From positions 1 to 64,000 of the forward strand of contig CAZMGG010000008.1 in NCBI GenBank assembly GCA_964565715.1: a stretch of 64,000 bases of DNA, written 5' to 3'. The position numbers and the translations under genes are program-made. This DNA comes from CAZMGG01 sp964565715. GTDB taxonomy: Bacteria; Planctomycetota; UBA1135; UBA2386. This document shows, piece after piece, positions 51,898 to 62,100 of the stretch. Each line of letters begins with the position of its first letter. Positions within the stretch are counted from its first letter, which is position 1. A model generated the notes under the pieces. It was not told where the DNA came from and ran no database searches. It was given only the letters and a program-made list of their open reading frames with translations.

Positions 51898-54612
51898 TCA
51901 GCCGCCGATCAGGACCGCCAGCCCGTTGCTGGCCGACACGCCGCCGGGGCCGGCCGGATCGAGCACGAAGGCCTGCTCGAAGAACTCGAGGCCGCGCAGT
52001 GACGACGGCAGGTAGACCGGCAGTTCCAGGCGGCCGTTGGCGCGCCCGTTCCCGTGCTCCTGGATGGCGACCAGCAGGGTCACCAGGTGGCCCGGCGCGA
52101 TGTTGCAGGTGACGCCGGCGATCGGGAAGTCCGGCAGGGCGGCCCGCCCAACGCCGATGGCCAGCAGGGCCGGCGCCGGGCCGGTGACGCCGACCAGCTG
52201 CAGGCGCTTCACCATGCCGACGCGCAGCGGGCCGATCGCGCCCAGGAGCGGCGCGATGCCGGCCTCGCCGGCGGTCGGCACGCCGTACTGGATGCGGCGG
52301 CCGGCCTCCGGGCCGTGGAAGCGCACGTTGCGCAGGACGTGGTTGCCGATCAGGTCGATGTCGCCGTCGCCGTCGGCGTCGCCGGGGAAGCCGTTCCAGA
52401 ACGTCTGTTCCGGTCCCGGCTGGTAGTGGCCGATGGTCAGCGGCACGCCGGTGCCGCCCGTGCGGTGCCAGACCCGCAGCGTGGCGCCGCGGCCTTCGGG
52501 CTGGGTGACCAGCAGATCGGTCATGCCGTCGCCATCGACGTCGACCACGCCGACCTCACCGCTGCCGTAGGCGACCAGCGGCAGGTCCAGCGATGGTCCG
52601 AAGGTCAGGTTGCCCGGCGTGGTCGTCGTGTTGCACCAGATCTTCGGCGCGCGGGCGAGCGGCGTGTTGTGGTGGCCGAACGTCAGCACGTCCGGACGGC
52701 CGTCGTCGTTGGCGTCCACCACGCGGACCATGGCCGGGCCGAGCTGGATCGGCAGGCTCGCCGGCATGGCCTGGCGCGGGCCGAACGGCGCGGCCGGCAC
52801 GCCGGTGCCCAGCCGGTAACCGAGGTTGCCCGGCCATGCCGTCGCGGTCAGAGCGTCGGCGATGCCGTCGCCGTCGAGGTCGGCCACCACCTCGAAGCGG
52901 TCGCCCTGGTAGGTGGCGCCGGCGACGAAGGTGGCGTTGCCCTGGTTGAGCCACAGCTCGGTGCGCGCCGGCGATTCGTAGCTGGTGTCGGCGCGGGCGA
53001 TCAGGTCCATGTCGCCGTCGCCGTCCACGTCCGCCACCAGGGCGCTGTTCTGGCCCGACGCCCACGGGATGCGCCAGCCGATCGGCACGCCGGTCGGCGC
53101 CACCGGGCCGGCGTAGAGCCAGTGCCCGCTGCCGTTGTTGCGGAACAGGCCCATGTGGTGGAAGACGCCGTTGCTGGCGATCAGGGGCACGATGGAGTCC
53201 AGCGCGCCGTCGCCGTCGAAGTCGCCGTCGAACTGCCACAGCTCGCGGGTGAAGCCCGCCGGCAGGCCGGCGTTGGGCGAACTGGCCGGCAGCATCACGA
53301 AGGTGCCGTCGCCCTGGTTGACCGCCGCACCCTGGGTGCCGGTCACCATGCCCATGCCCAGGTCGGGATCGCCGTCGCGGTCGCCATCGCGCAGCAGCGC
53401 CGGCGTCGAGACGGTCGGCCAGTAGAAGTCGTTGGTGCCGCAGACCGGTCCGCGCAGGGGACCGCGGCTGTAGTGGACGCAGGCGCCGGCGACGAGATCG
53501 AGGTCGCCGTCGCCGTCGACGTCGGTCACGCCGGCCAGCCGGCTGGAGCCCTTGCCGGGCATGGTGAAGGCCACCGCCATGCGGCCGGTGCCGTCGTTGA
53601 TGGCGATCTCGAACAGCGAGCCGAAGTCGAGCCTGGGCCAGGTCGGCGGCGTGCCGCTGCCGCCGCCGCAGCAGACGCCGTCGAGGTCGCCGTCGCCGTC
53701 GACGTCGGCCAGGAACTCGGCGGGCCCGCCCGGATAGCCGTTCTCCAGGGTCCACGCTGCCGGACCCGTGCGGCGGAAGGTGTGGACCAGCGCCGGCGCC
53801 GGCCAGTACTGGAAGGCCACCACGTCGGTGTCGCCGTCGCCGTCGATGTCGCCGTGGGTCCAGTGGCTGTAGCCGTTGGTCGGCGCCGGCGCCACCAGGG
53901 TCGCCTGCGGCACCAGGGCTGCCGCCTGCACGTCCACCAGGTGGATCCGGTTGACGATCTGGTTCCACACGCCGACCTCGGGCCGCGCGTCACCGTCGAT
54001 GTCGAGGGTCTCGATCCGCGAGGATCGGTTCAGGCCGGCGGGCAGCACCGTGGACAGGCGGGCGCCGTTGGTGATCTGCACCTCCAGGGTCGAGTTGGCG
54101 TCCATGAACCACGCCAGGTCGGCGCGGCCGTCGCCGTTGAAGTCGGCGCAGCCGAGATCGGCGATGTGGTTGGCGATGGTGAAGACCGAACGGGTGAAGG
54201 TGTCGTTGCCGTTGTTGCGCCAGGTCTCGACCATCACGCCCTCGGCCACCGCGAAGTCGATGCGCCCGTCGCCGTCGATGTCGCCGATCGCCACCCGCAT
54301 GTTGCGGAAGGGACCGTTGCGGGGCGGGGTCATGTTCCCCTGCCACTGGACCGCCGGCACGTAGTGGCCCCGGTCGTTGCGCCACACCCACACCTCGTAG
54401 GCGGTGCCGTTGCTGTAGACGCGGGTGCCGACCGCATCCATGTCGCCGTCGCCGTCCATGTCGAACAGCTTCTGGAAGGGCGGCGCTTCCTCGGGCAGCA
54501 CCACCATCGGCGCGTCGAACTGCGCCTGGGGGGCCTGGGCGGGGGCGGTGGCCAGCAGGATCGCGGCGGGGAGGAACAGCGCGACGAGGCGCAGGGCGAG
54601 TGGGCGGGTCAT
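51898..54612 (-). CDS. Large secreted FG-GAP/VCBS repeat protein
   Basis: 904 residues with a signal peptide (LVALFLPAAILLATAPAQ). About 14 acidic loops of the DxDxDGxxD type occur at 40-70-residue intervals, for example DMDGDGDMDAVG, DIDGDGRIDFAV, DFNGDGRADLAW, DVDGDGDLDLVAG and DADGDGDIDLIG. They are the calcium-binding signatures of integrin-like beta-propellers, so two seven-bladed propellers are plausible. The C-terminal ~130 residues form a separate beta domain. It is probably a surface protein for adhesion or glycan binding. The divergent loops (DIDGDARPEVG, DANDDGRPDVL) are still acceptable. Confidence 0.85.
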   Translation of the reverse strand: MTRPLALRLVALFLPAAILLATAPAQAPQAQFDAPMVVLPEEAPPFQKLFDMDGDGDMDAVGTRVYSNGTAYEVWVWRNDRGHYVPAVQWQGNMTPPRNGPFRNMRVAIGDIDGDGRIDFAVAEGVMVETWRNNGNDTFTRSVFTIANHIADLGCADFNGDGRADLAWFMDANSTLEVQITNGARLSTVLPAGLNRSSRIETLDIDGDARPEVGVWNQIVNRIHLVDVQAAALVPQATLVAPAPTNGYSHWTHGDIDGDGDTDVVAFQYWPAPALVHTFRRTGPAAWTLENGYPGGPAEFLADVDGDGDLDGVCCGGGSGTPPTWPRLDFGSLFEIAINDGTGRMAVAFTMPGKGSSRLAGVTDVDGDGDLDLVAGACVHYSRGPLRGPVCGTNDFYWPTVSTPALLRDGDRDGDPDLGMGMVTGTQGAAVNQGDGTFVMLPASSPNAGLPAGFTRELWQFDGDFDGDGALDSIVPLIASNGVFHHMGLFRNNGSGHWLYAGPVAPTGVPIGWRIPWASGQNSALVADVDGDGDMDLIARADTSYESPARTELWLNQGNATFVAGATYQGDRFEVVADLDGDGIADALTATAWPGNLGYRLGTGVPAAPFGPRQAMPASLPIQLGPAMVRVVDANDDGRPDVLTFGHHNTPLARAPKIWCNTTTTPGNLTFGPSLDLPLVAYGSGEVGVVDVDGDGMTDLLVTQPEGRGATLRVWHRTGGTGVPLTIGHYQPGPEQTFWNGFPGDADGDGDIDLIGNHVLRNVRFHGPEAGRRIQYGVPTAGEAGIAPLLGAIGPLRVGMVKRLQLVGVTGPAPALLAIGVGRAALPDFPIAGVTCNIAPGHLVTLLVAIQEHGNGRANGRLELPVYLPSSLRGLEFFEQAFVLDPAGPGGVSASNGLAVLIGG

Positions 54613-54774
54613 GGGCTCCGGGTGGCGGACTGGCGCGAGAGGCACAAGGTAACCCGGCCTCGTGGGTGACGGAGGCGCCGCACCAGCAAGAGGCATGCCC
54701 TGGGACCGGAACCGGTCCAGGCGATCCGATCCAGGCAAGCCGCCCGAACCGGCGGGCGACCGCCGTCGCCAGCG

Positions 54775-54792
54775 GCGTCGGTTGACCGACGC
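54775..54792 (-). terminator. Possible hairpin after pdxH
   Basis: A perfect 7-bp stem (GCGTCGG/CCGACGC) with a 4-base loop lies 9 bp after the pdxH stop on the minus strand. There is no T-run, so function as an intrinsic terminator is uncertain. Confidence 0.35.
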
Positions 54793-54801
54793 TTGCCGCC
54801 T

Positions 54802-55452
54802 TCAGGGGGCCAGCCGCTCGACCAGCCACGCGCCGGCGGGGCCGCGCCGGTAGGCGAAGCGGTCGTGCAGGCGGTGTTCGCGGCCCTGCCAGAACTCCCA
54901 GCGCGCTGGCCGCAGCAGGTAGCCGCCCCAGTCGGTGGGGCGCGGCACCGGACCGTCGCCGCAGGCCGCCGTGACCGCACGCAGGCGTTCCTCCAGTTCC
55001 TGGCGATCCCGGACGACCTGGCTCTGCGGCGACGCCGCGGCGGCGAGCTGTGCGCCGCGGGGCCGGCTCCGGAAGTAGGCGTCGGCGGTGGCCGCCGGGA
55101 GCGGCTCGGTGGCGCCGAGCACGCGCACCTGCCGCGAGCGGGGCAGCGTCCACCAGAAGGTCACCGCCGCCCGCGGGTTGCCGGCCAGGTCCCGGCCCTT
55201 GCCGCTCCGGTGGTTGGTGAAGAAGCGCAGGCCGTCGGCGGCGAGCCCCTTCAGCAGCACCATCCGGCAGTGCGGCTGTTGGTCCGGATCCACCGTGGCG
55301 AGCGCCATGGCGTTGGGTTCGATCTGGCCGGCCGTCTCGGCCTCGCGCAGCCACGCCCGCAGCAGGTCCAGCGGCTCTTCGGGCAGGTCGGCGCGCCGCA
55401 GGGGATCGTCGCCGTAGTCGCGGCGCACGCCGAGGAACGCGGTGGTGTCCAT
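54802..55452 (-). CDS. pdxH: Pyridoxamine 5'-phosphate oxidase
   Basis: An FMN enzyme that makes pyridoxal 5'-phosphate from PNP or PMP. The 216-residue length is normal. Family motifs are present in order: CRMVLLKG, LRFFTNHRSGKGRDLAGNP, AYFRSRPRGAQL, ASPQSQVV, WGGYLLRPARWEFWQGREHR and LHDRF. ATG 55452 gives the expected N-terminus. It is on the same strand as the TolB-like gene upstream (20 bp) and may be co-transcribed. It supplies the cofactor for enzymes such as the class V aminotransferase nearby. Confidence 0.95.
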   Translation of the reverse strand: MDTTAFLGVRRDYGDDPLRRADLPEEPLDLLRAWLREAETAGQIEPNAMALATVDPDQQPHCRMVLLKGLAADGLRFFTNHRSGKGRDLAGNPRAAVTFWWTLPRSRQVRVLGATEPLPAATADAYFRSRPRGAQLAAAASPQSQVVRDRQELEERLRAVTAACGDGPVPRPTDWGGYLLRPARWEFWQGREHRLHDRFAYRRGPAGAWLVERLAP

Positions 55453-55472
55453 CGGCGGCGCAGTGTAGGGCG

Positions 55473-56633
55473 CTACTTCGCGGGCGCGGCCGGGTTCTCG
55501 ACCCACTCGGCCACGAAGATGTTGGTCTCGCCGGGCTGGCTGTGGAAGCGGTTGCTGGCGAAGACCAGGTGGCGGCCGTCGGGCGAGAACATCGGGAAGC
55601 CGTCGAACTCCTCGTGGAAGGTCACGCGCTCCTGGCCGGTGCCGTCCTCGTGGATCAGGAACAGGTCGAAGTTGCGCGCCGCGACGTGATTGCCGGTGCG
55701 GGCCATCTCCGCCATGCCCTCGACGTTGCTGGAGAAGATGATGCGGCGGTCGTCCGGCAGCCAGAACGGCGCGAAGTTGGCGGCGCCGTTCCTGGTGACC
55801 TGGCGGAAGCCGCTGCCGTCGCGGTTGATCACCGTCAGTTCCATGCGCGAGGGCCGCACCAGCTGCTGGCCCAGGAGCTGGGCGTCCTCGGCGGCCTCCT
55901 TCTCGTCCTTCGGGTAGGCCGAGCGCAGCACGAACTTGCTGCCGTCGTGGGAGAAGAAGGCGCCGCCGTCGTAGCCGGGCCGGTTGGTGATCCGGCGGAC
56001 GTTGCTGCCGTCGGCGTCGCAGACGTACAGCTCGAGGTCGCCATCGCGCACCGAGGTGAAGACGATCTCGCCGGTGACCGGGCAGACCGTCGCCTCGGCG
56101 TCGTAGCCCGGGTTGTCGGTGAGTTGCCGCAGGTCGGAGCCGTCGGGGTTGCAGGCGAACAGGTCGTATTCGCGGTGCACGGCCCACATGTAGCCGCCGC
56201 GGCCGACCTTCACGACCGGCGGCGGTTCGGCGCCGTGGTGGTGCGTCGAGGCGAACACGATGCGGCGATCGCCCTGCTGCCAGTAGGCGCAGGTGGTGCG
56301 GCCGGTGCCGGTGCTGATCCGCTGCTGCTCGCCGGTGGCCAGGTCGAGGACGAAGATCTGGTCGGCGGCCTCGCTGACCTTGCGCCGCTGGAACACCAGC
56401 CGCCGGCCGTCGCCCGACCAGTAGGCCTCGGCGTTCTCGCCGTCGAAGGTGAGCTGGCGGACGTTGCGGAGGCGCACCTCGCCGGGCAGGTCGGCGACGG
56501 GCTTGCCGGCGTTGATGACCAGTGGTTCCCGCCCCATCGTTCCGGTGGCGTCGGCCGGTCGGGGTTCGCCGACCTTGTGGGCGGCGCAGGCGGTCAGCAG
56601 GAGCAGGAGGGCCGGCAGGGCGCGGAACGACAT
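55473..56633 (-). CDS. TolB-like beta-propeller lipoprotein
   Basis: 386 residues with a lipobox (ALPALLLLLTAC). PD40/WD40-like repeats follow: AYWSGDGRRLVFQRRK, IFVLDLATGEQQRIS, LFACNPDGSDLRQLTDNPGYD, LYVCDADGSNVRRITNRPGYD and MFSPDGRHLVFASNR. These are typical of TolB-type propellers that bind proteins or peptides in the periplasm. A conserved His cluster (STHHHGAEPP) lies in one loop. No Tol-Pal genes are adjacent, so it is not the Tol system's TolB. Operon with pdxH. Confidence 0.8.
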   Translation of the reverse strand: MSFRALPALLLLLTACAAHKVGEPRPADATGTMGREPLVINAGKPVADLPGEVRLRNVRQLTFDGENAEAYWSGDGRRLVFQRRKVSEAADQIFVLDLATGEQQRISTGTGRTTCAYWQQGDRRIVFASTHHHGAEPPPVVKVGRGGYMWAVHREYDLFACNPDGSDLRQLTDNPGYDAEATVCPVTGEIVFTSVRDGDLELYVCDADGSNVRRITNRPGYDGGAFFSHDGSKFVLRSAYPKDEKEAAEDAQLLGQQLVRPSRMELTVINRDGSGFRQVTRNGAANFAPFWLPDDRRIIFSSNVEGMAEMARTGNHVAARNFDLFLIHEDGTGQERVTFHEEFDGFPMFSPDGRHLVFASNRFHSQPGETNIFVAEWVENPAAPAK

Positions 56634-56701
56634 GCCCTGATGGAAGCGGCGCGCCCTGGTCCGGGCAACGACGGCAACGTCATGCGGCCGTCATTAGCGG
56701 T

Positions 56702-57145
56702 TCATTCGCCGGCGCCGACGCGGCCGACCAGGCCCTGTCCGGGGTCGAGGAAGCCCAGCAGGCGCTTCTCCTCCAGGGACAGGTCCGGATTGCGGGCCAG
56801 GAAGCCGGCCCGATGGTCGCCGACGAAGCTGCGCATGCGCTGGAACAGGCGCTCCGGATCCTCCACCCGCAGCAGTCCCGACCGCGCCAGGGCCTCGGCG
56901 CGCGATGGCTCGCCCTGCACGGCGTCGGACTCGTCGGGCAGCAGGCGGCCCTCGTCGAGCCAGTAGTCGGCGCGCAGCTCGAAGAAGAGCACCAGGTTGC
57001 GCAGGTGCGGCAGCGTGATGGCGGACCGGCCCTTGCAGATGTCCGTGGCGGTCTGCGGCGACACGTCCAATGCCTTGGCGAGATCGCGCTTCCGGAGCCT
57101 CCGCTGCTCGAGCAGCGCGACGATCTTCTCGTGGATGAGAACCAT
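56702..57145 (-). CDS. XRE-family helix-turn-helix regulator
   Basis: 147 residues. The helix-turn-helix is RKRDLAKALDVSPQTATDIC (~residues 18-37), followed by KGRSAITLPHLRNLVLFFEL. The C-terminal half is predicted helical and has no known domain. It is divergently transcribed from a lipoprotein gene with only 29 bp between the start codons. Their putative -10 elements overlap in that space, so the regulator probably controls both itself and the lipoprotein. Confidence 0.8.
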   Translation of the reverse strand: MVLIHEKIVALLEQRRLRKRDLAKALDVSPQTATDICKGRSAITLPHLRNLVLFFELRADYWLDEGRLLPDESDAVQGEPSRAEALARSGLLRVEDPERLFQRMRSFVGDHRAGFLARNPDLSLEEKRLLGFLDPGQGLVGRVGAGE

Positions 57146-57150
57146 CGGCT

Positions 57151-57162
57151 GCGTAGGATACT
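57151..57162. promoter_or_regulatory. Overlapping divergent -10 elements
   Basis: TAGGAT on the plus strand (57154-57159) and TATCCT on the minus strand (57155-57160) share five base pairs, 15 and 9 bases from the two start codons. Both transcripts would have very short leaders or none. No clear -35 is seen for either. Confidence 0.4.
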
Positions 57163-57174
57163 GAACGGTCGGCC

Positions 57175-58065
57175 GTGTCTCACCAACGAAGTGACAACAC
57201 CTGCGGCGTTCGTGGCACGGGTGCGCTCCTCTCCCTCACCCTGGCATCACTGTCCGGATGCGTGTCCGACATGGGGGTGCCGGAGACCGCCTGGCCGCCG
57301 GCGGACTTCTATCTCGAGGTGGAGGCGGTCCGGTCCGGCACCGACGTCGCGCCGCGATGGCAGCGCCTGCAGGCCTGGGCCGACGGCACGGTGCTGTTCC
57401 GCGTCGCCGACGAGGCCCTCACCGACGCCGACGGCGGGCTGGTGGCGCCGGTCTATGCCACCGCCTGCGCCTACGTGCTGCACCCGGACGCGATCCGCCT
57501 GCTGGCCCGCAAGGCGGCCCGGCGGTGCGGCCTGCAATCGGATGCGAGACCGTTGCTTCCCGCGCAGGTTGGCGATCCGCCGGCAGTGACCGCGGAGCGT
57601 CGGCGGGAATGGGACCAGGTCCGGTTCCTGTGCCGCGCGCAGATGAAGGAACGGGTCGGCAGCATCACCGAGCAGACGTTTGCCAGCATCGCCGGCGTGC
57701 TGCAGGTGGTGAACCAGTACGTGCCGCCGGGCGGCGAGTTCGGGCTGGCGGGGATGACCGTGGATCCAGGCGACAACGTGCTGCTGGACGTGCCGCAGCC
57801 ACGCCACGACGCGGCGGGGGCGCTTGGCTGTCACCGGCAGTTGCTCGAACGCTTCCCCGGCGACCTCGACCTCGTTCGGGATGCGTTCGCCCTGGCCTGC
57901 CGGCTGGGGGATGGTGCGGCGGCCCGCGAACTGCTCGGGCGCTACCGCCGCCTGCACGCGGCCGCCGAGGCGCTGCGACCGATCGTGGCCGAGGTTCCCG
58001 TCGTCGATCCGCTGCACCCCGACGCGCTGGAGCGGCTGCTGCCCGGCTGGGCCCCGGCCCGGTAG
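57175..58065 (+). CDS. Lipoprotein of unknown function
   Basis: 296 residues from GTG 57175. The signal ends in a lipobox (LTLASLSGC). The middle has mixed structure (FYLEVEAVRSGTDVAPRW, then ADGTVLFRVADEALT). The last 90 residues look like TPR-type helices (CHRQLLERFPGDLDLVRDAF, ALACRLGDGAAARELLGRY). No family is recognised. It is divergent from the XRE regulator gene. Its 3' end is overlapped for 124 bp by the convergent glycosyltransferase frame. Confidence 0.6.
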   Translation: MSHQRSDNTCGVRGTGALLSLTLASLSGCVSDMGVPETAWPPADFYLEVEAVRSGTDVAPRWQRLQAWADGTVLFRVADEALTDADGGLVAPVYATACAYVLHPDAIRLLARKAARRCGLQSDARPLLPAQVGDPPAVTAERRREWDQVRFLCRAQMKERVGSITEQTFASIAGVLQVVNQYVPPGGEFGLAGMTVDPGDNVLLDVPQPRHDAAGALGCHRQLLERFPGDLDLVRDAFALACRLGDGAAARELLGRYRRLHAAAEALRPIVAEVPVVDPLHPDALERLLPGWAPAR

Positions 58066-59195
58066 AGGACCTCGCGGAAGGCCGCCGCCACCGCCGCCTC
58101 GGCGCACAACGCGCGGATGTGGTCGCGGGCGCGGGCGCCCCTGGCCCGGGCTTCGACCGGATCGGCGAGCCAGGCCCGCAGTTGCCGGATCAGGTCCACC
58201 GGGTCCGGCTCCCACCACTCCTGCCCGGCGAACACCGGGGTCTCGGCGGCTGCGGCGGCGCCGACCGCGGCCAGCTCCGTGCGCACCGGATAGCCGACGG
58301 TCGCATCGGGCAGCAGCGTGCGCAGCGCGCCGGCCTGGGTGGCGATCACCGGCAGGCCCATGGCCATCGCCTCGTGCACCGGCCGGCCCCAACCCTCGCC
58401 GCGGCTCGGCAGCACCAGGCCATCGCAGCCGGCGTAGAGCGAGGGCAGCGCCTCCCGGGGCAGCAGCGGATCGAGCACGTGCACCGCCGGCGGCACGCCG
58501 GTGCGGGCGGCCGCGACGATGGCGCGGCAGCGCGCCTGCAGGCCGCGGCGGTCCAGATCGGGGCGCGGGGCGACCTTGAGCAGGAGTTCGGCCTCGTGCG
58601 GGCCGCAGGCCCGGGCGAACGCCGGCAGCAGCACATCGATGCCCTTGCGCAGGGACCAGTCGAGCACCGCCAGCAGCCGTCGCACACGGGGCCGGCGCGG
58701 CGGCAGGCCCGGCAGCGGGCACGTGCCGGGCGCGAAGCCGGTGAGGTCCACCGGCGGTGGGATCGCGTGCACCTTGCCGGCGGTCACGCCGCCCCTGACG
58801 AAGGCGTCGCGGATGGCCGGTGCCGGGACCACGACCGCCGCGGCCCGGTCCAGGCTCGGGCCCCAGCCCGGCGGCAGGCCGCGCGTCTCGAACACCGTGA
58901 TCACGAGGTCGGCCGCGGCTTCGGGGTCCGGCGCGAAGTGCGGCGGCAGCACGTGGTGGACGGTGATGCGGTCGGCCGCCGGCCGGCGGGCGGCGCAGCG
59001 CTCGATCAGCGCGCGCTCGGCGGCGCTCTCGCCGCCGGCGACCGGGCCGAGCCGGGCGCCGTGCAGGGACGGGGCGAGGCCTGCCCGTTCCAGCAGGGCC
59101 AGCCACTCGCGGCCCTGGGCGGCGAAGCCCGACGGACCGAGGACGACGCCGCGGAAGTGCACCGCCGGCGGGTCCGGCCCGGGAACGGCGTTCAT
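57942..59195 (-). CDS. Glycosyltransferase family 4-like protein
   Basis: 417 residues. The GT-B fold C-terminal half shows LLAVLDWSLRKGIDVLLPAF (the 'RKG' donor-site loop), LYAGCDGLVLPSRGEGWGRP and VHEAMAMGLPVIATQAGAL, the EGxGxPxxEAMAxGxPVI pattern of GT4. The ATG overlaps the stop of the upstream 1188-residue fusion gene (ATGA). The catalytic part ends near residue 375. The remaining residues (Ser/Gly/Arg-rich) are read on the antisense of the convergent lipoprotein gene and are probably a read-through tail. Together with the fusion protein it probably builds a glycan or modifies proteins. Confidence 0.82.
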   Translation of the reverse strand: MNAVPGPDPPAVHFRGVVLGPSGFAAQGREWLALLERAGLAPSLHGARLGPVAGGESAAERALIERCAARRPAADRITVHHVLPPHFAPDPEAAADLVITVFETRGLPPGWGPSLDRAAAVVVPAPAIRDAFVRGGVTAGKVHAIPPPVDLTGFAPGTCPLPGLPPRRPRVRRLLAVLDWSLRKGIDVLLPAFARACGPHEAELLLKVAPRPDLDRRGLQARCRAIVAAARTGVPPAVHVLDPLLPREALPSLYAGCDGLVLPSRGEGWGRPVHEAMAMGLPVIATQAGALRTLLPDATVGYPVRTELAAVGAAAAAETPVFAGQEWWEPDPVDLIRQLRAWLADPVEARARGARARDHIRALCAEAAVAAAFREVLYRAGAQPGSSRSSASGCSGSTTGTSATIGRSASAAACRRR

Positions 59196-62100
59196 GCCGG
59201 TGCCGACGTCGTCGCGGCGAGGTGCCGCCGCAGCACCGCGACGATCTCGGCGGCGCTCCCGCGGTCGGCCGCGCTGCGGAGGTGGGCGGCGGCGAACTCC
59301 ATGTCGGGCAGGGCCGCGGCCGGCCGATCCAGCGCGGCGAGGCAGGTGCCGCGCACGAACCGCGCCTCGGCGCGTTCGGCGGCGGCCGCCGGCGGCAGCG
59401 CGGCGAGGTGCGCGTCGAGCAGCGCCGCGGCGCTGGCCGGATCCTCGGCCCGCCGCAGCATGGCGGCCTGCTGCAGGACCTCGGCGTGGTGGGGCAGCCG
59501 GCCGCGCAGCGCATCGAGCAGCAGCTGGCGGAACTGCCCGCGCACCCGTTCGTCGTCGACGCCCGCACCGGCGGCGTGCAGGGCGTGCAGCACGTGGGCG
59601 AGGCCGGGCTCCTCGCCGGTGGCCTCGCGATGCAGCGTGAAGAGCTGCTCGCGGACCAGGCTGCCGGACGGTTCCGGCACGAAGATGTCGATGGCCTCGT
59701 GCAGCAGTTCGCCGGCGCGAAGGCGGAACGCGGGCCGCGGCCGGCCGCGTTCGCCGCGGGCCATGGCGCCGGCGTGGGCGATGGCGGCGGCCAGCACCTG
59801 CAGGGTCGGCTGCGCGGCGGCGAGCGTGCGGCACTGGGCGGCCAGGGCGCGGAGCACCTCGAGGCCGTCTTCGGGCGTGACGCCGTCACGGATCGCCTCC
59901 AGCAGGGCGCCGGCGTCGGCGGCGGCCGCCGCGGGTCGTGCCGGACCGGCGACGGCCTGCCGCGCCGCCTGCATGTGCAGCAGCAGCGCGCGCGGGCCGA
60001 GGTCGAGCTGCAACGAGGTCAGCGGCGCCGGCGTCGCCCGCGGCGTCGCCGGCGGCGAAGGCGTGGCGGGGATCGGCGGCAGCACCGGCGTGCCGGCGAA
60101 CCGCTCGCGCTGGCCGGCCACCAGGGCCGGGCCGTCGGCGCTCGCCGCGCACAGCACCGGTTCGCTGCCCCAGAACTCGGCGATGGGCTCCCCGGCGGCG
60201 TCGGTGCCGGCGGTCGCCAGCAGTTCGCGCAGGCGGGGCAGCACTGCATCCACCGCGAGGCCGCCGGCGCCGCAGTGGCGTTCGGCGCACGGCGTCACGC
60301 CGCACGGCACCGCACAGCAGGTCGGGGCCTGCACCGAGCACGAACCCCGGGCCCGGGGCGGCGCGACCCGGAGATGGGACCCGCCGTAGAGGGCGAGGCT
60401 GCGCACGCCGAAGGCCGAGGCCAGGTGCAGCGGACCGGAGTCCGGCCCGACGAACAATGCCGCCTCGGCGATGGCGGCGGCGCTCTCGGCGGGCGTGAGC
60501 GCGCCGGCCAGGTTGTGCACCGACGGGTGGTCGACCGACTCGCCGGGGCCGCCGATCACCACCGGCGACAGGCCGGCGGCGGCCAGCTCGCTGGCGATCC
60601 GGCGGCTGATCGCGGCCGGCAGCGACTTCTCGGCCCAGCCGGCGCGGGTGTGCAGCACCGCGAAGGTCCGCGGGATGCCCCGTTCGGCCCGCAGCTGCGC
60701 CCAGCGGGCGGCGGCGGCCGCGGGCACGGTCACCCGCGGCGCGTCTTCGGCGACCTCGGGCACGCCGGCCTGCACCGCGTAGAAGCCGGCCAGGGTGAGC
60801 CCGCTGTGGTGATAGCTCACGCTCTCCAGCCGGTCCGACAGCAGCACCAGCCGGTCGTAGTCGTTGCCGGCCAGCGCGGTGGCGGCGGTGCGGTCCTCGG
60901 CCCAGGCCATGTCCTTGTCGGGCAGGCCGCTCACGGCGATGACCGAATCCACCGCCGGATGGTGGCGGAAGATCCAGGCGTAGGCGTGCTCGGTCAGCAC
61001 GTCGATGCGCGCGTCCGGATGCCGCCGGCGCAGGCCGTCTAGCACCGGCGTGCTGAGCACGCAGTCGCCCAGCGTGCGCAGCATGACCACCAGGATGGCG
61101 GTGGCGGGCGTCGGCGCGATGGGATCCGCGCCCGCCTCGGCGAGGCCCTGGTCGAACGCGGCGCGGCAGAGTCCGAGAGCGGCGGTGGGGCGTCCGAGCG
61201 GCCCGGCGGTGACCACGCGGGCGCCGGCGGCCGTCACCGCCGCGCGGCGGCGGGCGAAGGCGGCCCACAGCCGGTCGGTGGTCCAGGGCGTGTCGCGCAG
61301 CGCGTCGATCGGCCACGCCGCGGCGGGGAGCAGCAGGCAGCAGCGCGCCGTGGCGTCCTGGTCGTGGGCATGGCCCAGCGGGTCGAGGCCGGCGGGCACC
61401 GCCGCACCGGCGCCGGCGGCCATCGCCGCCAGCAGGGCGGACCCGGCGTCCGGCGCCAGCAGGGCGCCGGGAGCGAGCACGAGCAGGAACTCGCCGGCGG
61501 CGGTGCGGCGCAGCCGTTCCCAGCGGGCGCCGAAGGGCTGCGGACTGCGGTCGGTGATCACGTGCACGCGGCCGTCGCGGGCCGCCAGGTCCTGCACCGC
61601 CGCGCGTTGGTCGCCGTCGGCACGCGTGCGATCCAGCACCAGCACCTCGTGCGGCACGTCCCGCAGCGCGGCCTGCGCCGCCGCCACGGTGGCGACGATG
61701 CCGTTCCCGTCCGCCGCCGGGCGACCCGACGGATCGGCCACCAGCAGCACGCTGACCGTCGGCCGCGGCCGCTGGTCGCGGGCGAGGAAGAACGACCGCC
61801 CGGCCTTCTTCCTCGCCACGACCTCGAAGCTGTTCTCCCGTTCGACGCGGGCGCTGTGCACGATCTCGACGCCGCCGAGGTCGCGCAGGAAGCCCTCCAC
61901 GTCGGCGGGCACGTAGTCGTCCTTGTGGCCCGGATTGGCGCCCTCGGTGCCGACGTTGGGATAGAAGTCGCGCAGCGGCAGGAACAGCGCCAGATGGCCG
62001 CCGGGCCGCAGCACGCGGGTCCACTCCGCCAGGGCCTGGTGCGGGTGCCAGAGGTCCTCGAGGCAGTGGCTCGAGTAGACCGTGTCGAAACTCTGGTCGC

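Noticed and set aside
55473..56633. TolB of the Tol-Pal system
   Set aside because: No tolA, tolQ, tolR or pal nearby, and the protein is a lipoprotein; TolB itself is a soluble periplasmic protein.
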